Assembly: GCF_000281085.1 (NCBI RefSeq)
Contig: NZ_JH767522.1
Coordinates: forward strand, 366,401-424,499
DNA length: 58,099 bases
Direction of reading: 5' to 3'
Source: Catenovulum agarivorans YM01
Lineage (GTDB): Bacteria > Pseudomonadota > Gammaproteobacteria > Enterobacterales > Alteromonadaceae
Under the pieces are notes generated by a model. The model saw nothing but the letters and a program-made list of their open reading frames with translations, had not been told where the DNA came from and searched no databases. Below are positions 1-7,859 of the stretch, in pieces. The translations under genes were made by a program, and so were the position numbers. Numbering within the stretch: position 1 is the first letter of the stretch; each line of letters begins with the position of its first letter.

Positions 1-3
1 ACC

Positions 4-22
4 AAACATTGTCAACAATCAA
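4..22. repeat. 19-bp repeat, copy 1 (possible shared promoter/operator)
   Basis: These 19 bases recur exactly at 7281-7299. Read on the minus strand, both copies contain TTGACA, a consensus -35 box, overlapped by the small dyad ATTGT-tg-ACAAT. The match continues with one mismatch to the window edge. The right-hand copy sits upstream of the HlyD-type export gene, so this copy may drive a gene running leftward off the window. It could instead be one of two direct repeats left by acquisition of the 7.3-kb block between them. The exact repeat is seen; its role is inferred. Confidence 0.6.
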
Positions 23-219
23 ACCTGTTCCATGCTATAGTTTTAATTACTTGGTTATTCCATGCTTATTTCGTTTAGGTGCAAAATTAAATTGTGATGA
101 TTAGTAGCTTTTTTATTCGGTACTGTTCAATGTACAAAGTTTGGGATTTGGAGAACATTTCCAAGTGGGAACGTCAAAAACACGGTGGGATAATAAAATT
201 CATTTGTTTAGAAGGCGTC

Positions 220-345
220 ATGAAATGGGTGATATTGTCTACTCTGATTTTTCTAAGTTTAAGCATGCTAGGCAAAGAAATGGAACAAGAAGAAATTGTT
301 ACCACATGTTTAATCTGGTTGTTGGCGTCCCTTATATACGGCTAG
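220..345 (+). CDS. possible small two-helix membrane protein
   Basis: An ATG at 220 follows an AAGG-type ribosome-binding site at a suitable distance and opens 41 codons. The peptide has two hydrophobic stretches (residues about 2-15 and 29-41) around a charged KEMEQEE segment. No family is recognised. A larger overlapping frame exists here and the surrounding 1-460 bp shows no other convincing gene, so this could be chance. It lies opposite to the leftward peptide-export operon. Confidence 0.2.
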   Translation: MKWVILSTLIFLSLSMLGKEMEQEEIVTTCLIWLLASLIYG

Positions 346-460
346 TCGATGTGGCATGGAACAACCCTGTCTTATAAAGCATTCAGCAAAACTAAATCAG
401 AACACAGCTATTAAATGGTTTTGTTAATACGAAATTGGCGATAAGTCACCATTTCAAAAA

Positions 461-637
461 TTACAGTGTTTTTGATTTTTGTTTGGTAAATTTATCAGCA
501 AACCAAGCAGCTGTAATCCAACCGGCTAACGCCTGCATTGCAAAATTAAAAGATACGTCAATAGGCACATCCACCATTCTACATATTATATTTGGAACTC
601 CTGTCATTACAGCAGAAAGCAAAACATATCTGAGCAT
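461..637 (-). CDS. small hydrophobic protein, possibly a gene remnant
   Basis: From an ATG at 637 this frame gives 58 residues that read like a genuine membrane protein: a hydrophobic start, then a second amphipathic helix with a GWITAAW motif, ending in a basic tail (KQKSKTL). The frame stays open upstream to a TAG at 695-697, and an AGGAGG sequence lies there without a normal start codon after it. The visible part may therefore be the 3' end of a decayed gene or start at a rare codon. It is co-oriented with and downstream of the two putative immunity-type membrane proteins. The family is unknown. Confidence 0.35.
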   Translation of the reverse strand: MLRYVLLSAVMTGVPNIICRMVDVPIDVSFNFAMQALAGWITAAWFADKFTKQKSKTL

Positions 638-807
638 AAATTGCAGTACTAATCTATTAGTTAAAGCTACGGCGATGCCCTCCTCTATAAACCCCTAAAA
701 ATAGTCAAGTACCTAACCTAATATCCCACAACCCAAAGTATTAAAGGCAGCAGCCTATCATATGGTTAACCCCAGACCATTTTAAGGCTCCCTAAATTCA
801 AATTTGC

Positions 808-1206
808 TTATTTATACAGCCAAATTTGTTGAAGAAAATTTACAAAGAGTAATATCGATACAATTGCAAATACCTTTACCGCAATACCACACAGCACCAT
901 AGAGAAACAAAGCATTATCATAGATATATAAAGTATTGGCCGGTAGTACTTACTCTGTTTTTTCACGTATAAAAATGCACATTGCAAAAACATTGTTACA
1001 GCGGGAACCCACCTTGAACGCTCAACATTTAGCGGAAAACTGTCAATTTCATTAGCAGCCCATGTGAAACAACACAAAAAGAGGCAAAATGCCGACATAA
1101 ACTGCAAGCTAAACAGAGTAAATATATAATCTCTCCGACTATATTGTGCACCCAACTGTTTCAGCGTAATTTTAAGCTCATGAATTATTTTGGTATTCAG
1201 CATCAA
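808..1206 (-). CDS. small four-helix membrane protein, candidate immunity protein
   Basis: The 132-residue product has a charged N-terminus (about 28 residues) followed by four predicted membrane segments near residues 29-50, 66-80, 91-108 and 109-128. I do not recognise a family. It is the last clear gene of the leftward peptide-export operon, 33 bp after another small membrane protein, and both lie directly downstream of the secreted-peptide precursor. Small polytopic proteins in that position often protect the producer, so immunity is a reasonable inference from context, not from sequence. The start is uncertain because two ATGs are adjacent and no strong ribosome-binding site precedes them. 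Confidence 0.6.
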   Translation of the reverse strand: MMLNTKIIHELKITLKQLGAQYSRRDYIFTLFSLQFMSAFCLFLCCFTWAANEIDSFPLNVERSRWVPAVTMFLQCAFLYVKKQSKYYRPILYISMIMLCFSMVLCGIAVKVFAIVSILLFVNFLQQIWLYK

Positions 1207-1239
1207 ATGTAATCATTATGAAAAGGCTTAACTAAGCCA

Positions 1240-1584
1240 TTAGCATGCTTCTTTAATATACCTTTTCAATGTGTTTTTCATTAGCAACCAGCAGACACAT
1301 ATTGAAACGAAACCAGCAAGAATGAATTCTAAGGGCTCCATTCCAGTGATATTCAGAGATTTGAAGCGAGAAAAAATAATTGGGCTTAGTATTAAGAGCA
1401 CTTGTGAGAACCCGTGATAACCTTTGGTTACTAGAATTGGATAAATCGCAGCAATCACACCTCCCCAAAGTAGTCCTATTAAGGTAACCGCTAAAGATAT
1501 ACCGGAATAAAACACTGCTACTGAATAAAGAAAAATGCTAATTAACAGCATTTTGGGTAAATAGGTAATAATTCGTGTGTCCAT
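1240..1584 (-). CDS. small membrane protein downstream of peptide precursor, candidate immunity protein
   Basis: The 114-residue protein is mostly hydrophobic, with about four membrane segments (near residues 9-30, 32-52, 60-72 and 86-104) and a short basic C-terminal end (LKRYIKEAC). An AAGG ribosome-binding site lies about seven bases before the ATG at 1584. It is the first gene after the double-glycine precursor, separated from it by a strong hairpin. No family is recognised. Position, size and topology fit a bacteriocin immunity or accessory export protein; neither role is demonstrated by a motif. Confidence 0.6.
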   Translation of the reverse strand: MDTRIITYLPKMLLISIFLYSVAVFYSGISLAVTLIGLLWGGVIAAIYPILVTKGYHGFSQVLLILSPIIFSRFKSLNITGMEPLEFILAGFVSICVCWLLMKNTLKRYIKEAC

Positions 1585-1666
1585 AATCGACCTTTATTAG
1601 CTGAAAGTTTAAAGAGCTACTCACTCGAAAAAACCTCAAAGCGGTATCAATAGTTCCTAGGGCAAA

Positions 1667-1707
1667 ATGAAATTCAAGCTCTAAAGGCACTCAAGCTTGA
1701 ATTTCAT
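1667..1707 (-). terminator. strong hairpin after the peptide precursor gene
   Basis: A perfect 14-bp inverted repeat (ATGAAATTCAAGCT and its complement) encloses a 13-base loop. On the minus strand it is followed by TTTTGCC. It lies 15 bp after the precursor stop codon and before the next small gene. This is the expected place for a partial terminator or 3'-end stabilising hairpin that keeps precursor mRNA more abundant than the downstream transcript. Confidence 0.6.
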
Positions 1708-1721
1708 GTCAATTTAATTAA

Positions 1722-2030
1722 CTAAAATTGGTCTATTTCATAACCAAAGCCAGCGCCAGCCATGCCGATCCCGCCACCCATAGTAGTATTTCCAATCGCA
1801 GCGAGCGCCGCTCCGGTATTCCTAACTGCAAAACCAGGTGATACGAAACCACCAGCGAACCCAGCTGCAGCCGCTCCAATCACAGACCCCATCGAAGGGT
1901 TTCCGCCTGAGCCTAAATAGGCCGCAGCAGCTCCTGTAACCGCTCCTATTGTGCCCGAAATAGCGTTAACTAAAAATGCTCCGTTAACTTCTTCAATTTC
2001 TTCAAATGTTAATTCTCTAATTTCGTTCAT
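1722..2030 (-). CDS. Gly/Ala-rich bacteriocin-like precursor with double-glycine-type leader
   Basis: The 102-residue peptide begins with an acidic amphipathic leader (MNEIRELTFEEIEEVNGA), the hallmark of substrates of C39-peptidase ABC exporters. Cleavage is expected after Gly17-Ala18, a known variant of Gly-Gly. The roughly 84-residue mature part is hydrophobic and full of small residues (GAVTGAAAAYLG, AAAAGFAGG, GGGIGMAGAGFG). It ends in YEIDQF and has no cysteine. The overall form recalls colicin V-type (class II) microcins and class II bacteriocins. A strong ribosome-binding site (AAGGAGAAGG) precedes the ATG and a separate promoter lies upstream. The exporter genes are in the same operon and no modifying enzyme is visible. 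A non-toxic exported signal or adhesin-like peptide remains possible. Confidence 0.8.
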   Translation of the reverse strand: MNEIRELTFEEIEEVNGAFLVNAISGTIGAVTGAAAAYLGSGGNPSMGSVIGAAAAGFAGGFVSPGFAVRNTGAALAAIGNTTMGGGIGMAGAGFGYEIDQF

Positions 2031-2112
2031 GTTCCTTCTCCTTACAATTAGTTAGCGCAAAAAACGCCACCAAAAGACTACAATATACAGCCAACAATTA
2101 AACCTACCCAAA

Positions 2113-2140
2113 AGTATAGTTTTGCAAAATTTATTGTCCA
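2113..2140 (-). promoter_or_regulatory. sigma70-type promoter for the precursor gene
   Basis: On the minus strand TGGACA and TATACT (each one mismatch from consensus) are separated by 16 bp. They lie about 85-110 bp upstream of the precursor start, in the 181-bp gap after the symporter gene. This would let the precursor be transcribed independently of the exporter genes. Confidence 0.5.
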
Positions 2141-2211
2141 AAAAATTTCAATAGCAAGGGATTCAGTCATACCATTTAATACCCAGTTAACTACAGGTAA
2201 AACTTTAGGGT

Positions 2212-3609
2212 CTAAACAACGCTTCCTCTGATCGATTCAAGTTTTGCTCTTAATTCAAGTACTGTATCTTTAGTTAATGGGTACAGTAAAATTACTACAA
2301 TGCTTATGCTATATAACGCGATGGGAAGCCAAATACACAATTGTTTCATTTCAAGCAAACTTTCCATTGAAGGAGTTGTGATTTCACCTTCAAAGCCTAA
2401 GTAAGATAAAGTTGCCCCCGCCAACATAACACCCAAAGCCATAGCGGCTTTATTAAACCAGCTAACTATTGAAGAAACGCTGCCTTCACGCCGAACGCCG
2501 GATTTATATTCATCCCAGTCACAAAAATCGGCAATCATCGAAATAATAGAGATCCAAAATGCTGAAGATGAAAATGCAAGCATTACAACGCTGACAAATA
2601 GTAAATTTGGTGACGACTGTGACAATGTCCATTCTTTAGATACCGACGCCAAAAGACTTATAATAAGCCCCCACAAGATAATTTTTTCTTTGGATACAAG
2701 ATTAGAAAGTTTATAAACCAACCATGAAGAGCACATGCCCGCTATAACCGATGCAGTCCCTAAATAAGCACTAAATTCGGTAGCGCTTTGAATATCACCA
2801 GAAAACACATAATAAGTTGTAAGGTAAAAACCCAAAGAGCCAACAAATGCACTGGATAACAGCTCAATAACCATTAAAGTCACAAGAATCCATATTGTTG
2901 TATATTGTTTTAATTCTTTGATTGATTGCCAGAAGCTTATACGTTGTTGATTTTTTGCAAGTTTGTAATAACGTTCTTTGCTAAAAAATGCAGTCAACAA
3001 ACCACAAACAATGATCAGTGCGCCTACCAATGTGGTTACAATGTGCGTTCCTTGAATTGGTGATGAAAAAATATCTGAGTAAATAAATGCCATTAACCAA
3101 AAAATACCCATGGTTATTGGTTGGGCGAATAAATTTCTAAATGCGTATAACTTTGTTCGTTCTGAATAACATGGCGTCATTTCAAACGAAAGTGAATTGT
3201 AAGAAACTGAAAACACGGTATACGCTGTGTAGTAAAGCAACATAGCCACTGAAAAATAGATTATTTTTGTATTTTCTGACCAACTTAAATCAACAGCCCA
3301 CAGCAGTGGAAATAACCCGCCAGTCAAAATAGCACCTGCCAGTATAGCAGGTTTTCGCCTACCTGTTCGGGTTCTCAAGTTATCGGTAATACTACCAACT
3401 ATTGGATCTGATATAGCATCCCAAAACCGACACAATCCCAATATAAAGCCCACAGCGGCCGGGTTAACAGCAAATAGTATATTGTAGATTGGAATTGCCA
3501 AGTAAATAATACTTTGTGAAGCATAGTGGTCGGCAATTAATCCTGATGAAAAACAAATTTTTTCTTGCCTAGAAATTTGTGTGCTTTCTTCTACCTGTGC
3601 GTTTTTCAT
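2212..3609 (-). CDS. GPH-family (MelB-like) sugar:cation symporter
   Basis: This 465-residue protein has about twelve membrane segments and the family signature DAISDPIVGSITDNLRTRTG near residues 64-83, followed by RRKP. This is the loop 2-3 motif of glycoside-pentoside-hexuronide:cation symporters in the major facilitator superfamily. The length matches the family (450-500). The substrate cannot be told. It is embedded between the LuxR-type regulator (41 bp upstream) and the peptide precursor, an unusual neighbour for a bacteriocin exporter. It may be a passenger, supply a precursor, or export or take up a small molecule connected with the system. Family assignment is good; role is open. Confidence 0.8.
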   Translation of the reverse strand: MKNAQVEESTQISRQEKICFSSGLIADHYASQSIIYLAIPIYNILFAVNPAAVGFILGLCRFWDAISDPIVGSITDNLRTRTGRRKPAILAGAILTGGLFPLLWAVDLSWSENTKIIYFSVAMLLYYTAYTVFSVSYNSLSFEMTPCYSERTKLYAFRNLFAQPITMGIFWLMAFIYSDIFSSPIQGTHIVTTLVGALIIVCGLLTAFFSKERYYKLAKNQQRISFWQSIKELKQYTTIWILVTLMVIELLSSAFVGSLGFYLTTYYVFSGDIQSATEFSAYLGTASVIAGMCSSWLVYKLSNLVSKEKIILWGLIISLLASVSKEWTLSQSSPNLLFVSVVMLAFSSSAFWISIISMIADFCDWDEYKSGVRREGSVSSIVSWFNKAAMALGVMLAGATLSYLGFEGEITTPSMESLLEMKQLCIWLPIALYSISIVVILLYPLTKDTVLELRAKLESIRGSVV

Positions 3610-3649
3610 TGATATTCAAGCCTATAAAGTATTACATTTTTCATGTGAA

Positions 3650-3856
3650 TTATCCCTGAACTTTAGCTATGCAAATTAACTCAACTCTATTTTTTACACT
3701 TAGCTTTGAATATATATTTTTGCAGTGAAATTTAACTGTATGTTCTGTTACATACAATTTTCGAGCGATTGCACTGTTTGTTAATCCTTGAATGATACAA
3801 TGCAACACTTCTTTTTCTCTGTTGGATAATTGAGACATTTTTTCTACGGATTGCAC
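3650..3856 (-). CDS. stand-alone LuxR/GerE-type HTH regulator
   Basis: The 68-residue protein is only a GerE helix-turn-helix domain: LSNREKEVLHCIIQGLTNSA, then IARKLYVTEHTVKFHCKNIY, then SKLSVKNRVEL. There is no receiver or ligand domain, as in small stand-alone LuxR-type regulators. A GTG start at 3856 is preceded by AAGGAGA at a good distance; an internal ATG (residue 7) is the alternative. It lies 11 bp after the exporter stop codon, so it is co-transcribed with the exporter and is the obvious local regulator. The 19-bp dyad repeat at 7281-7299 is a candidate operator, by inference only. Confidence 0.85.
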   Translation of the reverse strand: MQSVEKMSQLSNREKEVLHCIIQGLTNSAIARKLYVTEHTVKFHCKNIYSKLSVKNRVELICIAKVQG

Positions 3857-3867
3857 AAAATTTCTCC

Positions 3868-5976
3868 TTATTTGAGTTCAATTATTCTATCGGCCATCGC
3901 GATTGTTTCAGGTCTGTGGGCGACCATTACACGAGTAATGCCAAGCTGTTTTATGTTTTCATTCACTTGCGCTTCATTTCCTTTATCTAAATGGCTGGTC
4001 GCTTCATCTAAAAAAAGTATCTTGGGATTTCGATATAAGGCTCTAGCCAAGATAACTCGTTGCTTTTGACCACCGCTTAAATTGGAACCCATGTCACCAA
4101 TGAGTGTGTTGTATTGCATCGGCAAACTTAAAATGTCATTGTGAATGCATGCGATTTGAGCGCAAATTACAACTCTATCCATATCAATTTGTTCTTCAAA
4201 ACAGGCTATATTTTCCATAATGCTGCCACTTAACAATTGGTCATCTTGCATGACTGCTGCAATTTGCGTCCTATATTCAGTAGCTTTGTTTAAGGGTTGG
4301 CCGTCTACAATTATTTCGCCCCTACTGATAGGTATTAAACCCATCAAACATTTCAGTAAAGTTGATTTACCACACCCACTTGGGCCAACTATAGCAACAC
4401 ACTCACCTGCCGCTATTTCAAAACTAATACTTTCAAATACGTATGGTTCTATTTCGTCGTATTTGTAGTAAATGGATTTAACGCAAATGTGACCTAAGTG
4501 ACTGCTCTGTTGTTGTAGAGTATTGATTGAGTTGTGGACTTTAGGGATCATGCAATCTTGCTGCTGATAAACAATATCAGCGAGGCGTTCAAAGTGTAGG
4601 CCAATCATTCTAAATTCGATAAATTTTTCAATTAGACTTTGCATCGAACCAACAAAACGACCTTTATAGCTCATAAACGCAAACAACATCCCTACTGTCA
4701 TTAAATTGTCCATCACCAATATCGCCGCGAAATAAATTACCAAGATATTCTCTACACCAAATAAAATTTGATTAGCGCTGGCAAAACCAATATTCCATTT
4801 TTTTAGTCGAATACCTTTGTTAATGCTATTTGCTAGTTTGTTTAACCACTGGCTTTGTCTATCATTTTCTTTTTGGAATAGTTTTATAGTTTGAATGGCA
4901 CGAACACTTTCCATAAAGTGGCTACTGTCTTTAGCTGCTGTCGTGATACTTTCTTCAGTTAAGATACGAATAGGTCGGTATAAAATTGCGCGTAGCACCG
5001 CATAAACAATGACTGTAAATAAAACGATAAAGGATAACTGACTGCTATATATAAACATCATGACTAGAGTGACTATTGCCATCAAACCATCTAGTAGTGC
5101 GGCGATCAAGCCTGTAGTTAATAGCGTCCTAATTTGCCCCAATGACGAAAAGCGCGAAACAATATCTCCCATATGTCGCTTAGAAAAATATTCCATGGGC
5201 AAACGGATTAGATGCCTGAATACATTCAGCGCCATTTGGACATTTAATCGACTGGATAAATTCAAAATTACCAGCTCTCGGAAAAGCGAAGTTAAGGTGT
5301 TGATGATTAATAACAACCCAAACCCAAATGCCAAAGCTACGAGTAAATCTTGGTCGCTGCGCAGCAAAACATCGTCTACCACGGTTTGCATGTAATATGG
5401 AGTTATCAAAGAAAAGAGTTGAAGCAGCAGCGACAGCACAAAAATATATATTAGCGTGCGCTTTAAACCAAAAATACGAGACCAGAAATGCGACAACGTT
5501 AGTCGGCTTTTTTCTTCTTTTTGTTCAAACTCTGGAGTTGGCGTTAATTCTAGGGCAACGCCAGTAAAACTTTTTGAAAATTCATTGGCAGATAATACAC
5601 GCTCACCATGTGCTGGGTCGTGTATCGTATATTTATTCCCATTTATTTTTTTTAAAACCACAAAGTGATTTAAATCCCAATGCAGGATACAAGGCATTTG
5701 CAACTGAGGCGCTTGTTCAACTTCCAACCTTAAAGCTCGGCTGGATAGCTCTATTTCACTACTAATGCTCATCAATTGTTTAAGTGTAGCCCCACGAGAG
5801 GATATCGAAAACTTGCGCCGAAGGGATATAAGATCGGTTTCATAACCATAATAACTAGCTATCATTGCCAAACATGCGAGCCCACATTCTGACGCTTCGG
5901 TTTGTATAATTACAGGTAGTTTATTTGGACTAAAATGGGTAAATAAATTATCCAATGGTGTGGAAACTAATGACAT
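3868..5976 (-). CDS. peptidase-containing ABC exporter (C39 peptidase, membrane and ATPase domains)
   Basis: The 702-residue protein has three domains. Residues about 15-145 are a C39 cysteine peptidase with Gln25, catalytic Cys31 (QTEASECGLACLAMI), His104 (DLNHFVVL) and Asp120 (HDPAHG). Residues about 170-450 are a six-helix exporter membrane domain. The ATPase domain has Walker A GPSGCGKST (531-539), LSGGQKQR (633-640), Walker B ILFLDE (653-658) and switch His687. Such proteins cut double-glycine leaders and pump the mature peptide across the inner membrane, with HlyD and TolC completing the channel. The chosen ATG at 5976 overlaps the HlyD stop as TAATG; the frame extends 14 codons further upstream without need. 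All catalytic residues are intact. No TolC gene is in the window. Confidence 0.95.
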   Translation of the reverse strand: MSLVSTPLDNLFTHFSPNKLPVIIQTEASECGLACLAMIASYYGYETDLISLRRKFSISSRGATLKQLMSISSEIELSSRALRLEVEQAPQLQMPCILHWDLNHFVVLKKINGNKYTIHDPAHGERVLSANEFSKSFTGVALELTPTPEFEQKEEKSRLTLSHFWSRIFGLKRTLIYIFVLSLLLQLFSLITPYYMQTVVDDVLLRSDQDLLVALAFGFGLLLIINTLTSLFRELVILNLSSRLNVQMALNVFRHLIRLPMEYFSKRHMGDIVSRFSSLGQIRTLLTTGLIAALLDGLMAIVTLVMMFIYSSQLSFIVLFTVIVYAVLRAILYRPIRILTEESITTAAKDSSHFMESVRAIQTIKLFQKENDRQSQWLNKLANSINKGIRLKKWNIGFASANQILFGVENILVIYFAAILVMDNLMTVGMLFAFMSYKGRFVGSMQSLIEKFIEFRMIGLHFERLADIVYQQQDCMIPKVHNSINTLQQQSSHLGHICVKSIYYKYDEIEPYVFESISFEIAAGECVAIVGPSGCGKSTLLKCLMGLIPISRGEIIVDGQPLNKATEYRTQIAAVMQDDQLLSGSIMENIACFEEQIDMDRVVICAQIACIHNDILSLPMQYNTLIGDMGSNLSGGQKQRVILARALYRNPKILFLDEATSHLDKGNEAQVNENIKQLGITRVMVAHRPETIAMADRIIELK

Positions 5977-7220
5977 TATAAACGTCCTTGTACACTCAAA
6001 ATAGGTTCTAACAACCACTCGAACAAGTTTCGATTATCCAACACTATATCGGCGGAAAGTGTCATGCCCGACTTCAATGCAATTTGCTGATTGTAAGCAC
6101 TAATTTTGTCTTGTTTTATTTGAGCTTTAACTAAATATACAGGCTCTTGTACTGCAATATGAGCATGCATGACTTCGTTTGGTAATATAATACTTTGCGA
6201 AATTGTAGTGATTTCTCCATCAAACAAACCAAATTTTTGATAAGGAAAAGCATCGTAACGAATTTTTAAACTTTGACCTTGCTGCAAAAAACCAGCAGCG
6301 CGAACCGGAACTAAAACATTAGCGATAAACGCTCCATCTAAGGGGTTTATAGTAGCAAGTAAGTCTTGTGACGATACAACATCTCCTTGTTGCATCTGCA
6401 AATTGCCAATAACCCCATCCACTTTTGCTTTAACAACATATTTTTGCTGACCGGTTAATTGCAATATATGCTGGTTCAATTCGCTCAATTGTCTTTCAAG
6501 CTGGGTAATTTCATTTTTATGTTGCTGAGGCAATATTTTTTGTTGGTAAATAAGCTCTGATAACGAGTGCTTAAGTTTAAGTTGACCTCTTACCGCTGTT
6601 TGATATTCGGATTGAATACTGAGCTTTTGCTCTTTAACAGACATATATTGATCTTTAGATACATAGCCTGGGGTTTGTAAATTTTTAAAATTTTCTTCAC
6701 GAAGATTCACCAGCGCTAACATATCTTTCAGCGTAGCTATCTGTAGATTTACCTGTGAGATCTCTTGGACTAGATTTTCTGCTCGCTGTTTAATTTGTTC
6801 AACTTCGAGCGCATTTATTTGTTTTACACTTTCGATACGGCTAGCGATCGCTTTTTGCTGCTCCTTATATTCTCCCAGCAACTCAAATTCTAATTCTTTA
6901 CCGCTTTCGAGCGCTTTTGTACTTGAGATAACAAAAAGTTCATCACCTCTTTTAACCGTCTGGCCGACCTGAATATTTATTTTTTCAATGGTACCTATGT
7001 TTCCATCTGCAAATACTCGTAAAACCCCTCCCGATGGCTCAATCCAACCTGAAACTGTTTCTTTTCTTGCATAATTAGCTGAATATAACCAGACACCAAC
7101 TAAAACGACCCAAAGTACTAAAATTACAATTGTGGTGACAACAGAAGCTTTTGGCACGATAACAACGTCACCATGCAATTTATCAAATTGATTTTCTAGA
7201 GCTTCCTTTCTAAACAACAT
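5976..7220 (-). CDS. HlyD-family periplasmic adaptor of the peptide exporter
   Basis: From the ATG at 7220 the protein is 414 residues: a short cytoplasmic end (MLFRKEALENQ), one membrane helix near residues 26-46, a first lipoyl half (WIEPSGGVLRV), a long coiled-coil hairpin (about 110-235), a second lipoyl half (VKAKVDGVIGNLQMQQGDVV) and a beta-barrel region. This is the membrane-fusion protein that couples the C39 ABC exporter to TolC. The open frame continues 25 codons upstream to TTG/ATG codons inside a promoter-like repeat. The later start is chosen because family members begin with this FRKE motif. The stop overlaps the exporter start, so translation is probably coupled. Confidence 0.92.
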   Translation of the reverse strand: MLFRKEALENQFDKLHGDVVIVPKASVVTTIVILVLWVVLVGVWLYSANYARKETVSGWIEPSGGVLRVFADGNIGTIEKINIQVGQTVKRGDELFVISSTKALESGKELEFELLGEYKEQQKAIASRIESVKQINALEVEQIKQRAENLVQEISQVNLQIATLKDMLALVNLREENFKNLQTPGYVSKDQYMSVKEQKLSIQSEYQTAVRGQLKLKHSLSELIYQQKILPQQHKNEITQLERQLSELNQHILQLTGQQKYVVKAKVDGVIGNLQMQQGDVVSSQDLLATINPLDGAFIANVLVPVRAAGFLQQGQSLKIRYDAFPYQKFGLFDGEITTISQSIILPNEVMHAHIAVQEPVYLVKAQIKQDKISAYNQQIALKSGMTLSADIVLDNRNLFEWLLEPILSVQGRL

Positions 7221-7262
7221 TCCATAAACACTTAGACAAAGAAATACAAAACACAAGAAACA

Positions 7263-7299
7263 AAAATACAACAAACAACAAAACATTGTCAACAATCAA
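7263..7299 (-). promoter_or_regulatory. promoter of the export operon, with 19-bp repeat copy 2
   Basis: On the minus strand TTGACA (complement of 7287-7292) is followed after 18 bp by TATTTT (complement of 7263-7268), about 45 bp before the HlyD start at 7220. The -35 box lies inside the 19-bp sequence 7281-7299 that is repeated exactly at 4-22. It overlaps the dyad ATTGT-tg-ACAAT, a plausible operator for the LuxR-type protein of the operon. The promoter is a motif match, not proven. Confidence 0.5.
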
Positions 7300-7378
7300 C
7301 ACAAAATTCTATTTTTTGAAAATTAAGGAATTACAAGAGGAAGGATCGTGTCTTCTTCAGCTAAAAATACAGATTAGT

Positions 7379-7810
7379 CTAAAATTTTTGCATACGAAAA
7401 CCAAACAGAAACAATAAACCCGCAATAAACCAAATAGCACCAGCGGTAATTGAAAAGCCGCTTACCATTTGTGGATACAAAAACGACAGTGGAATAGTTG
7501 CTACCCCTCGAACTAAACACACAGCTGAAATGCCATAACTTGCAGTAGTTAGGAAAGGTAGTATTTTAATGAGCCCTGCAGCCGACAAAGCAAATAACCC
7601 ACAAATAACAAAAAGAGCAGATACAAAAACAGTCGCTATCGGCGCTAATAAAGTCCCGTTTTTTGCAGATTCAATTAGTTGTGGCGGTGCCATTTGTGCT
7701 TGGTAACAGCCTGGCCCTAAATAAATACACGACATGTGCGCAAAGGCGGTGAATCCCGCAATAGCTGCAAATGCACACAACATAGCGGTTGAGATGTTTT
7801 TCTTGTACAT
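7379..7810 (-). CDS. conserved-looking four-helix membrane protein
   Basis: The 143-residue protein has four membrane helices (about residues 8-25, 55-78, 82-102 and 115-138). Between the first two is an extracytoplasmic loop with CIYLGPGCYQAQMAPPQLIE, where two cysteines and an APPQ motif stand out. I do not recognise a named family. It is the third gene of a leftward run after the TonB-dependent receptor and the DM13 lipoprotein (49 bp after the latter), so it may serve the same uptake or redox function. Three cysteines fall near the periplasmic face, which would suit metal binding or a disulfide; that is inference. Confidence 0.7.
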   Translation of the reverse strand: MYKKNISTAMLCAFAAIAGFTAFAHMSCIYLGPGCYQAQMAPPQLIESAKNGTLLAPIATVFVSALFVICGLFALSAAGLIKILPFLTTASYGISAVCLVRGVATIPLSFLYPQMVSGFSITAGAIWFIAGLLFLFGFRMQKF

Positions 7811-7859
7811 AATACGTCCTTGTAAAATTTAATTACTCTGTAGTTTGAGCCATTTTTTA

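Noticed and set aside
435-698. 87-codon frame on the plus strand
   Set aside because: The complementary strand in this stretch reads as a more protein-like hydrophobic sequence (461-637), and this frame lacks a ribosome-binding site and any recognisable pattern.
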